In this document: one piece after another, positions 22,857 to 34,077 of the stretch
How the letters are laid out: the number at the start of each line of letters is the position of its first letter
Position numbering within the stretch: position 1 is the first letter of the stretch
DNA from: Pleuronectes platessa
Lineage: Eukaryota > Chordata > Actinopteri > Pleuronectiformes > Pleuronectidae
Reading direction: 5' to 3'
Length of the DNA stretch: 64,000 bases
Assembly (NCBI RefSeq): GCF_947347685.1
Contig: NW_026519048.1
Span: 62,001 to 126,000 of the forward strand
Notes under the pieces: model-generated
The model's database searches: none
Seen by the model: only the letters and a program-made list of their open reading frames with translations
Told to the model about the DNA's origin: nothing
Made by a program: the position numbers and the translations under genes

Positions 22857-24154
22857 CTACGGACTTTAAGCAAAAATGACAAATTGTACTTACCTGACTA
22901 AGCCATTTACCCTCCCTCGGCTGAGCGGAGAGACTCAAGACATATTTGTAAATTTGTATATAGTTCATTGGATGTTTATTTAGCTGTAATTACAACATGT
23001 TTAACACAACTGTAAAAATCAGTGTGTTATTACGACATCATTAGGATTTACTTACGGTTATTTTACCACAGTGTGTTTCACATACCTGTAAAAAATCAGG
23101 GTGTTGTTACAACACTTTTATTGGATATTTATGGTTATTTTACCAAGTGAGGGGCATCCCATGTCCCAGGAGGGCCCGTGCATAACGTTTGACCTGACTT
23201 GTCGGGTCAACGGATATTACCGTTTTCACCTAACCCTGGCCAGTGCCGCCTGGGACAATTAATGGGATGCCCCTCTAAAAATCACTACTTACCTATTACT
23301 TCCAATAGTGGGGAATCGACTCCCATAAAAGCAGCCAAAATGTTAAAGGAACCTGGAATGAAAGGAATTAACGGACCCAGGACCCGGTTTCTTACACCCC
23401 ATACTTACCTCTTACCTTCACCCTTACCCCCATCCCATTTTGGTTCAGGGCACGATGCCATTGGAAAATAATAAATGCTGTTTGTAGTTGATATGGAGAG
23501 TAATTTAACTCAGGACCACACTAAATTTAATTTGAACCTATACAAACCACACCAATTTGGATTCCCTTAGTCAGTAGTTATGACCACATAGTCATCAATA
23601 TCCCTAATCAGGGTCCCACTACCCTAACCCTAACCATAGGGACCCCCTACCTAAACCTAACCTTTGACCCCTGGACAGAACGAGTGACCTGAGACATCTC
23701 ACCTAACTCCTTTGAGATTATTGACCAAAAAACATAGATTCCACAACCAGTTGGTTTGCAACTCTTTAATTTTGGGCAAGTACAGTACAGGAAGAAAGAC
23801 CTAAATAGGCAGTAAGACCTCAGAGAGAAGGCAATTAATTCCCTGGTATACCCCACCCAACTGTGTTTAATATTTAGAGGACAAGAGATCCCTATAGGTG
23901 TGTGATTGGAGCCTATTTTAATGGAATTGATGGAAAAGGAGTATGGGAATGAGTGCTTGTTGGAGTGCTGTGTTTCGGAGGGACAAGGAAATTTCACCAG
24001 GGGGAGGAGCTAGATGGGCTATATAAATGATTGCAACTCCTTGGCCAGTCTCAGACAAGACAAAATGCCTCATGGAGCAAGATCAGGGACAAGCTCTCCC
24101 AGAGACCCACCATGGGGATGACTTACCTCTTAATTCGACCTGACCTACTTACCT

Positions 24155-24202
24155 GCCCTAGCCTGATGAAGATAAACAAATTTCGAAACGTCGCGACAGG
24201 GC
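24155..24202 (+). ncRNA. Hammerhead-like ribozyme, B copy 7
   Basis: Identical to 16079-16126, +8076 bp. Confidence 0.58.
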
Positions 24203-25500
24203 CTACGGACTTTAAGCAAAAATGACAAATTGTACTTACCTGACTAAGCCATTTACCCTCCCTCGGCTGAGCGGAGAGACTCAAGACATATTTGTAAATT
24301 TGTATATAGTTCATTGGATGTTTATTTAGCTGTAATTACAACATGTTTAACACAACTGTAAAAATCAGTGTGTTATTACGACATCATTAGGATTTACTTA
24401 CGGTTATTTTACCACAGTGTGTTTCACATACCTGTAAAAAATCAGGGTGTTGTTACAACACTTTTATTGGATATTTATGGTTATTTTACCAAGTGAGGGG
24501 CATCCCATGTCCCAGGAGGGCCCGTGCATAACGTTTGACCTGACTTGTCGGGTCAACGGATATTACCGTTTTCACCTAACCCTGGCCAGTGCCGCCTGGG
24601 ACAATTAATGGGATGCCCCTCTAAAAATCACTACTTACCTATTACTTCCAATAGTGGGGAATCGACTCCCATAAAAGCAGCCAAAATGTTAAAGGAACCT
24701 GGAATGAAAGGAATTAACGGACCCAGGACCCGGTTTCTTACACCCCATACTTACCTCTTACCTTCACCCTTACCCCCATCCCATTTTGGTTCAGGGCACG
24801 ATGCCATTGGAAAATAATAAATGCTGTTTGTAGTTGATATGGAGAGTAATTTAACTCAGGACCACACTAAATTTAATTTGAACCTATACAAACCACACCA
24901 ATTTGGATTCCCTTAGTCAGTAGTTATGACCACATAGTCATCAATATCCCTAATCAGGGTCCCACTACCCTAACCCTAACCATAGGGACCCCCTACCTAA
25001 ACCTAACCTTTGACCCCTGGACAGAACGAGTGACCTGAGACATCTCACCTAACTCCTTTGAGATTATTGACCAAAAAACATAGATTCCACAACCAGTTGG
25101 TTTGCAACTCTTTAATTTTGGGCAAGTACAGTACAGGAAGAAAGACCTAAATAGGCAGTAAGACCTCAGAGAGAAGGCAATTAATTCCCTGGTATACCCC
25201 ACCCAACTGTGTTTAATATTTAGAGGACAAGAGATCCCTATAGGTGTGTGATTGGAGCCTATTTTAATGGAATTGATGGAAAAGGAGTATGGGAATGAGT
25301 GCTTGTTGGAGTGCTGTGTTTCGGAGGGACAAGGAAATTTCACCAGGGGGAGGAGCTAGATGGGCTATATAAATGATTGCAACTCCTTGGCCAGTCTCAG
25401 ACAAGACAAAATGCCTCATGGAGCAAGATCAGGGACAAGCTCTCCCAGAGACCCACCATGGGGATGACTTACCTCTTAATTCGACCTGACCTACTTACCT

Positions 25501-25548
25501 GCCCTAGCCTGATGAAGATAAACAAATTTCGAAACGTCGCGACAGGGC
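25501..25548 (+). ncRNA. Hammerhead-like ribozyme, B copy 8
   Basis: Identical to 16079-16126, +9422 bp. Confidence 0.58.
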
Positions 25549-26846
25549 CTACGGACTTTAAGCAAAAATGACAAATTGTACTTACCTGACTAAGCCATTT
25601 ACCCTCCCTCGGCTGAGCGGAGAGACTCAAGACATATTTGTAAATTTGTATATAGTTCATTGGATGTTTATTTAGCTGTAATTACAACATGTTTAACACA
25701 ACTGTAAAAATCAGTGTGTTATTACGACATCATTAGGATTTACTTACGGTTATTTTACCACAGTGTGTTTCACATACCTGTAAAAAATCAGGGTGTTGTT
25801 ACAACACTTTTATTGGATATTTATGGTTATTTTACCAAGTGAGGGGCATCCCATGTCCCAGGAGGGCCCGTGCATAACGTTTGACCTGACTTGTCGGGTC
25901 AACGGATATTACCGTTTTCACCTAACCCTGGCCAGTGCCGCCTGGGACAATTAATGGGATGCCCCTCTAAAAATCACTACTTACCTATTACTTCCAATAG
26001 TGGGGAATCGACTCCCATAAAAGCAGCCAAAATGTTAAAGGAACCTGGAATGAAAGGAATTAACGGACCCAGGACCCGGTTTCTTACACCCCATACTTAC
26101 CTCTTACCTTCACCCTTACCCCCATCCCATTTTGGTTCAGGGCACGATGCCATTGGAAAATAATAAATGCTGTTTGTAGTTGATATGGAGAGTAATTTAA
26201 CTCAGGACCACACTAAATTTAATTTGAACCTATACAAACCACACCAATTTGGATTCCCTTAGTCAGTAGTTATGACCACATAGTCATCAATATCCCTAAT
26301 CAGGGTCCCACTACCCTAACCCTAACCATAGGGACCCCCTACCTAAACCTAACCTTTGACCCCTGGACAGAACGAGTGACCTGAGACATCTCACCTAACT
26401 CCTTTGAGATTATTGACCAAAAAACATAGATTCCACAACCAGTTGGTTTGCAACTCTTTAATTTTGGGCAAGTACAGTACAGGAAGAAAGACCTAAATAG
26501 GCAGTAAGACCTCAGAGAGAAGGCAATTAATTCCCTGGTATACCCCACCCAACTGTGTTTAATATTTAGAGGACAAGAGATCCCTATAGGTGTGTGATTG
26601 GAGCCTATTTTAATGGAATTGATGGAAAAGGAGTATGGGAATGAGTGCTTGTTGGAGTGCTGTGTTTCGGAGGGACAAGGAAATTTCACCAGGGGGAGGA
26701 GCTAGATGGGCTATATAAATGATTGCAACTCCTTGGCCAGTCTCAGACAAGACAAAATGCCTCATGGAGCAAGATCAGGGACAAGCTCTCCCAGAGACCC
26801 ACCATGGGGATGACTTACCTCTTAATTCGACCTGACCTACTTACCT

Positions 26847-26894
26847 GCCCTAGCCTGATGAAGATAAACAAATTTCGAAACGTCGCGACAGGGC
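26847..26894 (+). ncRNA. Hammerhead-like ribozyme, B copy 9
   Basis: Identical to 16079-16126, +10768 bp. Confidence 0.58.
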
Positions 26895-28192
26895 CTACGG
26901 ACTTTAAGCAAAAATGACAAATTGTACTTACCTGACTAAGCCATTTACCCTCCCTCGGCTGAGCGGAGAGACTCAAGACATATTTGTAAATTTGTATATA
27001 GTTCATTGGATGTTTATTTAGCTGTAATTACAACATGTTTAACACAACTGTAAAAATCAGTGTGTTATTACGACATCATTAGGATTTACTTACGGTTATT
27101 TTACCACAGTGTGTTTCACATACCTGTAAAAAATCAGGGTGTTGTTACAACACTTTTATTGGATATTTATGGTTATTTTACCAAGTGAGGGGCATCCCAT
27201 GTCCCAGGAGGGCCCGTGCATAACGTTTGACCTGACTTGTCGGGTCAACGGATATTACCGTTTTCACCTAACCCTGGCCAGTGCCGCCTGGGACAATTAA
27301 TGGGATGCCCCTCTAAAAATCACTACTTACCTATTACTTCCAATAGTGGGGAATCGACTCCCATAAAAGCAGCCAAAATGTTAAAGGAACCTGGAATGAA
27401 AGGAATTAACGGACCCAGGACCCGGTTTCTTACACCCCATACTTACCTCTTACCTTCACCCTTACCCCCATCCCATTTTGGTTCAGGGCACGATGCCATT
27501 GGAAAATAATAAATGCTGTTTGTAGTTGATATGGAGAGTAATTTAACTCAGGACCACACTAAATTTAATTTGAACCTATACAAACCACACCAATTTGGAT
27601 TCCCTTAGTCAGTAGTTATGACCACATAGTCATCAATATCCCTAATCAGGGTCCCACTACCCTAACCCTAACCATAGGGACCCCCTACCTAAACCTAACC
27701 TTTGACCCCTGGACAGAACGAGTGACCTGAGACATCTCACCTAACTCCTTTGAGATTATTGACCAAAAAACATAGATTCCACAACCAGTTGGTTTGCAAC
27801 TCTTTAATTTTGGGCAAGTACAGTACAGGAAGAAAGACCTAAATAGGCAGTAAGACCTCAGAGAGAAGGCAATTAATTCCCTGGTATACCCCACCCAACT
27901 GTGTTTAATATTTAGAGGACAAGAGATCCCTATAGGTGTGTGATTGGAGCCTATTTTAATGGAATTGATGGAAAAGGAGTATGGGAATGAGTGCTTGTTG
28001 GAGTGCTGTGTTTCGGAGGGACAAGGAAATTTCACCAGGGGGAGGAGCTAGATGGGCTATATAAATGATTGCAACTCCTTGGCCAGTCTCAGACAAGACA
28101 AAATGCCTCATGGAGCAAGATCAGGGACAAGCTCTCCCAGAGACCCACCATGGGGATGACTTACCTCTTAATTCGACCTGACCTACTTACCT

Positions 28193-28240
28193 GCCCTAGC
28201 CTGATGAAGATAAACAAATTTCGAAACGTCGCGACAGGGC
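28193..28240 (+). ncRNA. Hammerhead-like ribozyme, B copy 10
   Basis: Identical to 16079-16126, +12114 bp. Confidence 0.58.
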
Positions 28241-29538
28241 CTACGGACTTTAAGCAAAAATGACAAATTGTACTTACCTGACTAAGCCATTTACCCTCCC
28301 TCGGCTGAGCGGAGAGACTCAAGACATATTTGTAAATTTGTATATAGTTCATTGGATGTTTATTTAGCTGTAATTACAACATGTTTAACACAACTGTAAA
28401 AATCAGTGTGTTATTACGACATCATTAGGATTTACTTACGGTTATTTTACCACAGTGTGTTTCACATACCTGTAAAAAATCAGGGTGTTGTTACAACACT
28501 TTTATTGGATATTTATGGTTATTTTACCAAGTGAGGGGCATCCCATGTCCCAGGAGGGCCCGTGCATAACGTTTGACCTGACTTGTCGGGTCAACGGATA
28601 TTACCGTTTTCACCTAACCCTGGCCAGTGCCGCCTGGGACAATTAATGGGATGCCCCTCTAAAAATCACTACTTACCTATTACTTCCAATAGTGGGGAAT
28701 CGACTCCCATAAAAGCAGCCAAAATGTTAAAGGAACCTGGAATGAAAGGAATTAACGGACCCAGGACCCGGTTTCTTACACCCCATACTTACCTCTTACC
28801 TTCACCCTTACCCCCATCCCATTTTGGTTCAGGGCACGATGCCATTGGAAAATAATAAATGCTGTTTGTAGTTGATATGGAGAGTAATTTAACTCAGGAC
28901 CACACTAAATTTAATTTGAACCTATACAAACCACACCAATTTGGATTCCCTTAGTCAGTAGTTATGACCACATAGTCATCAATATCCCTAATCAGGGTCC
29001 CACTACCCTAACCCTAACCATAGGGACCCCCTACCTAAACCTAACCTTTGACCCCTGGACAGAACGAGTGACCTGAGACATCTCACCTAACTCCTTTGAG
29101 ATTATTGACCAAAAAACATAGATTCCACAACCAGTTGGTTTGCAACTCTTTAATTTTGGGCAAGTACAGTACAGGAAGAAAGACCTAAATAGGCAGTAAG
29201 ACCTCAGAGAGAAGGCAATTAATTCCCTGGTATACCCCACCCAACTGTGTTTAATATTTAGAGGACAAGAGATCCCTATAGGTGTGTGATTGGAGCCTAT
29301 TTTAATGGAATTGATGGAAAAGGAGTATGGGAATGAGTGCTTGTTGGAGTGCTGTGTTTCGGAGGGACAAGGAAATTTCACCAGGGGGAGGAGCTAGATG
29401 GGCTATATAAATGATTGCAACTCCTTGGCCAGTCTCAGACAAGACAAAATGCCTCATGGAGCAAGATCAGGGACAAGCTCTCCCAGAGACCCACCATGGG
29501 GATGACTTACCTCTTAATTCGACCTGACCTACTTACCT

Positions 29539-29586
29539 GCCCTAGCCTGATGAAGATAAACAAATTTCGAAACGTCGCGACAGGGC
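29539..29586 (+). ncRNA. Hammerhead-like ribozyme, B copy 11
   Basis: Identical to 16079-16126, +13460 bp. Confidence 0.58.
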
Positions 29587-30884
29587 CTACGGACTTTAAG
29601 CAAAAATGACAAATTGTACTTACCTGACTAAGCCATTTACCCTCCCTCGGCTGAGCGGAGAGACTCAAGACATATTTGTAAATTTGTATATAGTTCATTG
29701 GATGTTTATTTAGCTGTAATTACAACATGTTTAACACAACTGTAAAAATCAGTGTGTTATTACGACATCATTAGGATTTACTTACGGTTATTTTACCACA
29801 GTGTGTTTCACATACCTGTAAAAAATCAGGGTGTTGTTACAACACTTTTATTGGATATTTATGGTTATTTTACCAAGTGAGGGGCATCCCATGTCCCAGG
29901 AGGGCCCGTGCATAACGTTTGACCTGACTTGTCGGGTCAACGGATATTACCGTTTTCACCTAACCCTGGCCAGTGCCGCCTGGGACAATTAATGGGATGC
30001 CCCTCTAAAAATCACTACTTACCTATTACTTCCAATAGTGGGGAATCGACTCCCATAAAAGCAGCCAAAATGTTAAAGGAACCTGGAATGAAAGGAATTA
30101 ACGGACCCAGGACCCGGTTTCTTACACCCCATACTTACCTCTTACCTTCACCCTTACCCCCATCCCATTTTGGTTCAGGGCACGATGCCATTGGAAAATA
30201 ATAAATGCTGTTTGTAGTTGATATGGAGAGTAATTTAACTCAGGACCACACTAAATTTAATTTGAACCTATACAAACCACACCAATTTGGATTCCCTTAG
30301 TCAGTAGTTATGACCACATAGTCATCAATATCCCTAATCAGGGTCCCACTACCCTAACCCTAACCATAGGGACCCCCTACCTAAACCTAACCTTTGACCC
30401 CTGGACAGAACGAGTGACCTGAGACATCTCACCTAACTCCTTTGAGATTATTGACCAAAAAACATAGATTCCACAACCAGTTGGTTTGCAACTCTTTAAT
30501 TTTGGGCAAGTACAGTACAGGAAGAAAGACCTAAATAGGCAGTAAGACCTCAGAGAGAAGGCAATTAATTCCCTGGTATACCCCACCCAACTGTGTTTAA
30601 TATTTAGAGGACAAGAGATCCCTATAGGTGTGTGATTGGAGCCTATTTTAATGGAATTGATGGAAAAGGAGTATGGGAATGAGTGCTTGTTGGAGTGCTG
30701 TGTTTCGGAGGGACAAGGAAATTTCACCAGGGGGAGGAGCTAGATGGGCTATATAAATGATTGCAACTCCTTGGCCAGTCTCAGACAAGACAAAATGCCT
30801 CATGGAGCAAGATCAGGGACAAGCTCTCCCAGAGACCCACCATGGGGATGACTTACCTCTTAATTCGACCTGACCTACTTACCT

Positions 30885-30932
30885 GCCCTAGCCTGATGAA
30901 GATAAACAAATTTCGAAACGTCGCGACAGGGC
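30885..30932 (+). ncRNA. Hammerhead-like ribozyme, B copy 12
   Basis: Identical to 16079-16126, +14806 bp. It is the last ribozyme before ITS-3. Confidence 0.58.
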
Positions 30933-31304
30933 CTACGGACTTTAAGCAAAAATGACAAATTGTACTTACCTGACTAAGCCATTTACCCTCCCTCGGCTGA
31001 GCGGAGAGACTCAAGACATATTTGTAAATTTGTATATAGTTCATTGGATGTTTATTTAGCTGTAATTACAACATGTTTAACACAACTGTAAAAATCAGTG
31101 TGTTATTACGACATCATTAGGATTTACTTACGGTTATTTTACCACAGTGTGTTTCACATACCTGTAAAAAATCAGGGTGTTGTTACAACACTTTTATTGG
31201 ATATTTATGGTTATTTTACCAAGTGAGGGGCATCCCATGTCCCAGGAGGGCCCGTGCATAACGTTTGACCTGACTTGTCGGGTCAACGGATATTACCGTT
31301 TTCA

Positions 31305-31392
31305 CCTAACCCTAACCCTAACCCTAACCCTAACCCTAACCCTAACCCTAACCCTAACCCTAACCCTAACCCTAACCCTAACCCTAACCCTA
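31305..31392 (+). repeat. ITS-3, (CCCTAA)n, 88 bp
   Basis: About 14.7 perfect hexamers separating arrays B and C. The left edge is at CCTAACCC of a B unit. The right edge merges with AACCCTAGCTG of the degenerate telomeric spacer of a C unit (7-8 shared bases). Confidence 0.98.
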
Positions 31393-31524
31393 GCTGTTTT
31401 AGCGACTTTCTTATTCAGAGGTTCTGGACTTCGATTCTATGCCTAGTCAGGTTCCTTAGACCCTTACCCTAACCACACCACCCCTTGCCTAAACCTAACC
31501 CCGCCCACTTTTCAGATTCGCTCG

Positions 31525-31632
31525 TTCGACCCCTTCCCAAGGTCCTAGAAGCTCGGGGATGGTACCAATCGATCCGCAGTACCCCATTTAGTAGAGACAG
31601 ACGCCCTTTCCAAGTCTCTACGACCTTCACAG
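31525..31632 (+). repeat. C sub-monomer type 3
   Basis: First of the three related sub-monomers of the reference C unit. It starts TTCGACCCCTTCC, continues with AGCTCGGGGATGGTACC and ends at TCTCTACGACCTTCAC. The 91-bp-spaced inverted repeat is imperfect here (AAGGTCCTAG instead of AAGGTCGTAG). Next copy at 32626. Confidence 0.85.
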
Positions 31633-31976
31633 CAAAAGTTATTCTAGAATATCTCCTCAGCAGGCTATGCTAATGAGGCGGCCTAATTACAATCCCGTTT
31701 CTCTCAAATATCTCGGCATAGAAGACACCAAAACTCAAAATTACAGGATATTCACCATCCCAACAGAGAATTCTCCTCAGAAATGTCATTTTATCACATC
31801 AAATTCAAAACCCTAAATTCAGGAAAAACCATGACCAAGGTGAACTCACACACAAGACAAGTGCCCCACAGATCAAACAGCTCATTAGACAAATCTTGGA
31901 GAAATCCAAAATCAGTCGCTTGGAAGAATGACAGTGAAGCATCTCCTTGGGCCGTGCGGTGTATGGGGCACAGGAG

Positions 31977-32018
31977 CTCTTCTGGGGGCCCAATCATCTC
32001 TTCTGGGGGCCCAATCAT
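31977..32018 (+). repeat. 21-bp minisatellite, 2 copies
   Basis: Two copies of CTCTTCTGGGGGCCCAATCAT. Copy number explains unit length: one copy in 1080-bp units (around 34506), two in 1101-bp, four in 1143-bp. Confidence 0.95.
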
Positions 32019-32078
32019 GGGGGGCCAAGGAGGCAGTGGTCTGGACACACATCAGGCCCCTCTTCGTTCAACCTGAAA

Positions 32079-32097
32079 GGTAAGAATGCAGGTAAGA
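32079..32097 (+). promoter_or_regulatory. Paired 5' splice-site-like motifs in C unit
   Basis: GGTAAGA at 32079 and again at 32091, both with good exon-side bases (AAG and CAG). A possible acceptor CCCACTTTTCAG lies at the start of sub-monomer 3. Present in each complete unit; no evidence of use. Confidence 0.2.
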
Positions 32098-32164
32098 TCG
32101 ACACAAATTCCACCAGAAATCAGAAATTCCCAACTAGCCCCTCCCACTTTTGGGGATTTGGGCG

Positions 32165-32275
32165 TTCGACCCCTTCCGAAGGTCGTAGAAGCTCGAAAAT
32201 GGTACCAATCGATGCGCAATACCCCACTTGCCAGAAACAAATGCCCTCTCCCACTCTCTACGACCTTCACAAAAA
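32165..32275 (+). repeat. C sub-monomer type 1
   Basis: TTCGACCCCTTCCGAAGG start. Inverted repeat GAAGGTCGTAG (32178-32188) and CTACGACCTTC (32258-32268), 11 bp perfect, spanning 91 bp. Followed by AAAAAAAGTTATTCAAGAATATCTCCTC.. in shortened form in all three types. Confidence 0.85.
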
Positions 32276-32319
32276 AAGTTATTCAAGAATATCTCCTCGG
32301 CTTTTCGGCCATTTGCTAC

Positions 32320-32430
32320 TTCGACCCCTTCCGAAGGTCGTAGGAGCTCGGGGATGGCACCAATCGATCCGCAGGACCCACATTAGTTCAATAGAAACCA
32401 CTTTCCAAGTCTCTACGACCTTCAGAAAAA
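32320..32430 (+). repeat. C sub-monomer type 2
   Basis: Starts 155 bp after type 1. Inverted repeat GAAGGTCGTAG (32333-32343) and CTACGACCTTC (32413-32423), again spanning 91 bp. In subfamilies II and IV the left arm has GAAGGTCGGAG instead. Confidence 0.85.
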
Positions 32431-32467
32431 AAGTTATTCAAGAATATCTCCTTCTCCAATGTGCTTT

Positions 32468-32606
32468 CATCCCTAATCCTTACCTTAACCCTAGCTGTTT
32501 TAGCGACTTTCTTATTCAGAGGTTCTGGACTTCGATTCTATGCCTAGTCAGGTTCCTTAGACCCTTACCCTAACCACACCACCCCTTGCCTAAACCTAAC
32601 CCCGCC
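32468..32606 (+). repeat. Degenerate telomeric spacer of C unit (ITS anchor)
   Basis: Between sub-monomers 2 and 3 the unit has CATCCCTAATCCTTACC, TTAACCCTAG, ACCCTTACCCTAACC and CCTAAACCTAACCCC. All 17 ITS in array C begin at the CATCCC at the left edge of this spacer, so it is the joining site in this satellite. Confidence 0.85.
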
Positions 32607-33571
32607 CACTTTTCAGATTCGCTCGTTCGACCCCTTCCCAAGGTCCTAGAAGCTCGGGGATGGTACCAATCGATCCGCAGTACCCCATTTAGTAGAGACA
32701 GACGCCCTTTCCAAGTCTCTACGACCTTCACAGCAAAAGTTATTCTAGAATATCTCCTCAGCAGGCTATGCTAATGAGGCGGCCTAATTACAATCCCGTT
32801 TCTCTCAAATATCTCGGCATAGAAGACACCAAAACTCAAAATTACAGGATATTCACCATCCCAACAGAGAATTCTCCTCAGAAATGTCATTTTATCACAT
32901 CAAATTCAAAACCCTAAATTCAGGAAAAACCATGACCAAGGTGAACTCACACACAAGACAAGTGCCCCACAGATCAAACAGCTCATTAGACAAATCTTGG
33001 AGAAATCCAAAATCAGTCGCTTGGAAGAATGACAGTGAAGCATCTCCTTGGGCCGTGCGGTGTATGGGGCACAGGAGCTCTTCTGGGGGCCCAATCATCT
33101 CTTCTGGGGGCCCAATCATGGGGGGCCAAGGAGGCAGTGGTCTGGACACACATCAGGCCCCTCTTCGTTCAACCTGAAAGGTAAGAATGCAGGTAAGATC
33201 GACACAAATTCCACCAGAAATCAGAAATTCCCAACTAGCCCCTCCCACTTTTGGGGATTTGGGCGTTCGACCCCTTCCGAAGGTCGTAGAAGCTCGAAAA
33301 TGGTACCAATCGATGCGCAATACCCCACTTGCCAGAAACAAATGCCCTCTCCCACTCTCTACGACCTTCACAAAAAAAGTTATTCAAGAATATCTCCTCG
33401 GCTTTTCGGCCATTTGCTACTTCGACCCCTTCCGAAGGTCGTAGGAGCTCGGGGATGGCACCAATCGATCCGCAGGACCCACATTAGTTCAATAGAAACC
33501 ACTTTCCAAGTCTCTACGACCTTCAGAAAAAAAGTTATTCAAGAATATCTCCTTCTCCAATGTGCTTTCAT

Positions 33572-33637
33572 CCCTAATCCTAACCCTAACCCTAACCCTA
33601 ACCCTAACCCTAACCCTAACCCTAACCCTAACCCTAA
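33572..33637 (+). repeat. ITS-4, 66 bp
   Basis: Left edge at CATCCCTAATCC of the C unit. Right edge joins GAATGCAGG (native GGTAAGAATG, TAA shared). Confidence 0.97.
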
Positions 33638-34024
33638 GAATGCAGGTAAGATCGACACAAATTCCACCAGAAATCAGAAATTCCGAACTAGCCCCGCCCA
33701 CTTTTGGGGATTTGGGCGTTCGACCCCTTCCGAAGGTCGTAGAAGCTCGAAAATGGTACCAATCGATGCGCAATACCCCACTTGCCAGAAACAAATGCCC
33801 TCTCCCACTCTCTACGACCTTCACAAAAAAAGTTATTCAAGAATATCTCCTCGGGTTTTCGGCCATTTGCTACTTCGACCCCTTCCGAAGGTCGGAGGAG
33901 CTCGGGGATGGCACCAATCGATCCGCAGGACCCACATTAGTTCAATAGAAACCACTTTCCAAGTCTCTACGACCTTCAGAAAAAAAGTTATTCAAGAATA
34001 TCTCCTTCTCCAATGTGCTTTCAT
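33638..34024 (+). repeat. C segment 2 (387 bp, subfamily II)
   Basis: Only sub-monomers 1 and 2; begins at GAATGCAGG. CCCCGCCCACTT and GGTCGGAGG mark subfamily II. Confidence 0.9.
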
Positions 34025-34077
34025 CCCTAATCCTAACCCTAACCCTAACCCTAACCCTAACCCTAACCCTAACCCTA
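34025..34077 (+). repeat. ITS-5, 53 bp
   Basis: Left edge at CATCCCTAATCC. Right edge joins GAAGCTCGG (native GGTCCTAGAAGC, CCTA shared). Confidence 0.97.

Larger units (their letters stand above)
15520..31304 (+). repeat. Satellite array B (1346-bp unit, ~11.7 copies)
   Basis: About 11.7 head-to-tail copies of a 1346-bp unit that look identical throughout. The array begins at CAATATCCCTAATCAGGG directly after ITS-2 (native unit sequence continues to the left, see 16861-16866) and ends at CCTAACCC where ITS-3 begins (31305 = 16499 + 11 x 1346). In + order each unit has a fossil telomeric stretch (15524-15594), a G-rich box and TATA box (15924-15950), a hammerhead-like motif (16079-16126), a 300-bp AT-rich part, and the telomere-template block (16419-16545). 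Homology to array A is clear only at the promoter/leader, ribozyme core and template block with its ~200-bp downstream flank. A recurring 116-codon frame on the - strand has no recognisable domain. Confidence 0.97.
31393..33571 (+). repeat. C segment 1 (subfamily I)
   Basis: About two 1101-bp units. Diagnostic bases: CCCATTTAGTAG, GTTATTCTAG, CCCCTCCCACTT, CGGCTTTTCGG. Confidence 0.9.

Noticed and set aside
15520..31304. CRISPR array or bacterial repeat
   Set aside because: Units are over 1 kb, contiguous and without unique spacers, and telomere repeats indicate a eukaryote.
1..31304. LTR retrotransposon or autonomous transposon
   Set aside because: No reverse transcriptase, integrase or transposase coding sequence, and no target-site duplications around units.
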